The notes below the pieces were generated by a model. That model was not told the origin of the DNA and searched no databases. It was given only the letters and a program-made list of their open reading frames with translations. 14,800 nt of DNA from an uncultured Lysobacteraceae bacterium (lineage in GTDB: Bacteria > Pseudomonadota > Gammaproteobacteria > Xanthomonadales > Xanthomonadaceae). Below, one piece after another: positions 13,391-14,800 of the stretch. Where the stretch lies: assembly GCA_937897645.1 (NCBI GenBank), contig CALCNV010000066.1, positions 1 through 14,800 of the forward strand. Direction: 5' to 3'. Made by a program: the position numbers and the translations under genes. Numbering within the stretch: position 1 is the stretch's first letter; every line of letters begins with the position of its first letter.

Positions 13391-14641
13391 TCAGGGCTGC
13401 AGCTTCACCACGACCACGCCATGCGCGGGCACTTCGGCCGCATAGCTCCCACGCCGTGGCGCCAGCGCTTCGTGCTGCCACAGGTCACGGACTTGCGCCT
13501 GCAGACCAGCCGGGTAATCCAACAGCGCCCAGTCCACCGCGATCCGTACCGGCTGGCTGCCACGGTTGAGCAGGAGCACGGCACGGCCACCGCCGCTCAA
13601 GGGCTTGGCCCAGACTTCTTTGTCACCGTCCTTGCTGACGCGCCTGCCCTGCACGCCCAGCGGGTCCTGGTTGATCGCAATCACCTCGCGGTTGAGCAGG
13701 ATGCGTTTCGTGGCCTCGTCCATCGCGGACAGATCGTTGCCGGCGATCAACGGCGCGGCCATGATCGCCCACAGGCTGAAATGCGAACGGTATTCGGTGT
13801 CGGTCATGCCGCCGTTGCCGACTTCCAGCATGTCCGGGTCGTTCCAATGGCCCGGCCCCGCGTACGGCCACAGCGGCTCGTTGATGTCGACGATGTTCAT
13901 CACGCCCAGCGAGTAAGTGCGCTTGCCTTCCCACTTGTCATAGATGTCGCCGGTGGTGCGCCACAGGTTGCCCACGGTCTTGCCCCACAACCAGGGTTGC
14001 TGGTTGCCCCATTCGCACAGCGAGAACACGATGTCGCGGCCGGTGGCGCGCAAGGCATCCGCCATCAGCGTGTAGGCTTCCTGGGCATTGCGGGTACCGG
14101 TGTTGCACCAGTCGTACTTCAGGTAGTCCACGCCCCAGCGCGCGTACTGCAGCGCATCCTGGTACTCGTAACCCTGGCTGCCCGGGCGACCGCCACAGGT
14201 CTTGCGGCCGGCATCGGAGTAAAGGCCGAATTTCAGGCCTTTCGAATGCACGTAATCCGCTACCGCTTTCATGCCGGACGGAAAGCGCTGCAGGTCCGGC
14301 TGGATGAATCCGTCGGCATCGCGCGTGCCATGCCAGCAGTCGTCGATGACGATGTACTGGTAGCCCACGTCCTTCATGCCGGATGCGACCATCGCATCGG
14401 CCATCTTGTGGACCAGCGCTTCGTTGATGTTGCAGTTGAACTTGTTCCAGCTGTTCCAGCCCATCGGCGGCTTGAGCGCCAACCCGTTCATGGTACGCGC
14501 CGGCTCCATCTGCGCAGGCTGTGCATCCGCGGCGGCGGTTTCTTCCGCCTGGCCTGGGACGACGCCAAGGCAGGTCGCCACTAACACAAGCATCGCGGCA
14601 ACCAGGTGCTGCACAGGTCTGCTGGCCATCCATTCATCCAT
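13391..14641 (-). CDS. GH27 alpha-galactosidase, secreted
   Basis: A 416-residue clan-D retaining glycosidase. The signal peptide is hydrophobic from about residue 11 to 28 and ends near PGQA-EE. The (beta/alpha)8 barrel starts at LKPPMGWNSWNKF (about 56-68). The galactose-contacting pair is D100-D101 in YIVIDDCWH, followed by GLYSDAGRKTCGGRPGS; the nucleophile is D177 in LKYDWCN, the acid/base D232 in WRTTGDIYDKW, and GHWNDPDMLEVG follows. The C-terminal 90 residues form the usual beta-sandwich. The DDCW pair supports alpha-galactosidase rather than beta-L-arabinopyranosidase, which I recall having Glu at the second position. Xyloglucan has no common alpha-D-galactose, so the substrate may be associated galactomannan. 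A second ATG at 14629 would give MASRPVQ and an equally good signal; neither start has a clear ribosome-binding site. A 467-nt gap separates it from GH74. Confidence 0.93.
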   Translation of the reverse strand: MDEWMASRPVQHLVAAMLVLVATCLGVVPGQAEETAAADAQPAQMEPARTMNGLALKPPMGWNSWNKFNCNINEALVHKMADAMVASGMKDVGYQYIVIDDCWHGTRDADGFIQPDLQRFPSGMKAVADYVHSKGLKFGLYSDAGRKTCGGRPGSQGYEYQDALQYARWGVDYLKYDWCNTGTRNAQEAYTLMADALRATGRDIVFSLCEWGNQQPWLWGKTVGNLWRTTGDIYDKWEGKRTYSLGVMNIVDINEPLWPYAGPGHWNDPDMLEVGNGGMTDTEYRSHFSLWAIMAAPLIAGNDLSAMDEATKRILLNREVIAINQDPLGVQGRRVSKDGDKEVWAKPLSGGGRAVLLLNRGSQPVRIAVDWALLDYPAGLQAQVRDLWQHEALAPRRGSYAAEVPAHGVVVVKLQP

Positions 14642-14653
14642 CGTGCTAGGGCC

Positions 14654-14667
14654 TGTTAACGCTACTG
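14654..14667 (-). promoter_or_regulatory. Possible XylR-type operator (11 of 14 match)
   Basis: The minus strand reads CAGTAGCGTTAACA. The LacI-family XylR box of Xanthomonas, as I remember it, is TGGTAGCGCTAACA, so 11 of 14 positions agree, including the GTAGCG and TAACA blocks. The site ends 13 nt before the GH27 ATG, close enough for a repressor to block transcription or early elongation. About one match this good is expected by chance somewhere in 14.8 kb on two strands, so the location is the main argument. The same bases may instead be the end of a repeated element. Confidence 0.3.
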
Positions 14668-14678
14668 GGATGGGTCAC

Positions 14679-14779
14679 GTTGCTTCCCTCTGGCCGTCAG
14701 GTGGTTGTGCGTGGCGCTGCGACAGGCTGGCCGCCTGTTCAAGCCGCGCGCGGCCGCATGGCGGCCAGAGGGAAGCAAC
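14679..14779. repeat. 18-bp inverted repeat flanking 65 nt upstream of GH27
   Basis: Arm 14679-14696 (gttgcttccctctggccg) is the exact reverse complement of 14762-14779. The 65-nt interior is GC-rich and holds smaller palindromes such as ccgcgcgcgg. An arm of this length is not chance. It could be a structured leader RNA or the subterminal repeat of a small mobile element whose end would be near CTAGGGCCTGTTAAC at 14645-14659. I see no coding potential in 14642-14800 and the window ends before the other boundary. Confidence 0.7.
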
Positions 14780-14800
14780 CCAGCGGGCCGCGATGGAGTG

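Noticed and set aside
1..14800. CRISPR arrays, tRNA or rRNA genes, full insertion sequences
   Set aside because: I saw no regularly spaced direct repeats, no tRNA-like cloverleaf, and no transposase coding sequence. The only repeats are the REP units and the inverted repeat at the right edge.

Overview
The window is about 14.8 kb of GC-rich proteobacterial DNA. I read it as Xanthomonadaceae (Xanthomonas, Pseudoxanthomonas or Stenotrophomonas type). The reasons are the high GC, GTAG-ended REP palindromes like the SMAG repeats of Stenotrophomonas, and a gene set resembling the xyloglucan utilisation locus of Xanthomonas and Cellvibrio. Every convincing gene is on the minus strand, so transcription runs from the right edge to the left; the long plus-strand reading frames are antisense shadows.

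Layout in transcription order. (1) 14800-14642: leader DNA with an 18-bp inverted repeat and a partial match to the XylR operator. (2) 14641-13391: secreted GH27 alpha-galactosidase. (3) 13390-12924: a 467-bp non-genic stretch with a GC-rich hairpin after GH27, an AT-rich promoter-like zone with an inverted repeat, two leader-RNA hairpins, and an unannotated 33-codon ORF with a very strong ribosome-binding site. (4) 12923-1722: a tight five-gene run. It holds GH74 endo-xyloglucanase, a CE20-type acetylesterase (usually auto-annotated as sialate O-acetylesterase), a GH35 beta-galactosidase lipoprotein, a GH31 alpha-xylosidase lipoprotein with a PA14 insert, and a Tat-exported GH95 alpha-L-fucosidase/alpha-L-galactosidase. 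Junctions are a 4-nt GTGA overlap, 15 nt, about 60 nt, and a 1-nt gap into a TTG start. (5) 1706-1608: three REP units. (6) 1588-89: xylB. (7) 53-1: the first codons of xylA, cut by the window edge.

How the genes work together. GH74 cuts the xyloglucan backbone. The esterase removes acetyl groups from side-chain sugars. GH95 removes the terminal L-fucose (or L-galactose), GH35 the beta-galactose, and GH31 the exposed alpha-xylose. The xylose enters metabolism through XylA (xylose to xylulose) and XylB (xylulose to xylulose 5-phosphate), encoded just downstream. Two GHs are lipoproteins and the others have Sec or Tat signals, so saccharification appears extracytoplasmic. No TonB-dependent receptor, inner-membrane permease, GH43, beta-glucosidase or regulator lies in the window.

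The system is recognisable rather than new. The less expected parts are the structured leader with a small ORF before GH74, the threonine in the GH95 active-site motif that may mean L-galactose specificity, and the repeat/operator region at the right edge.
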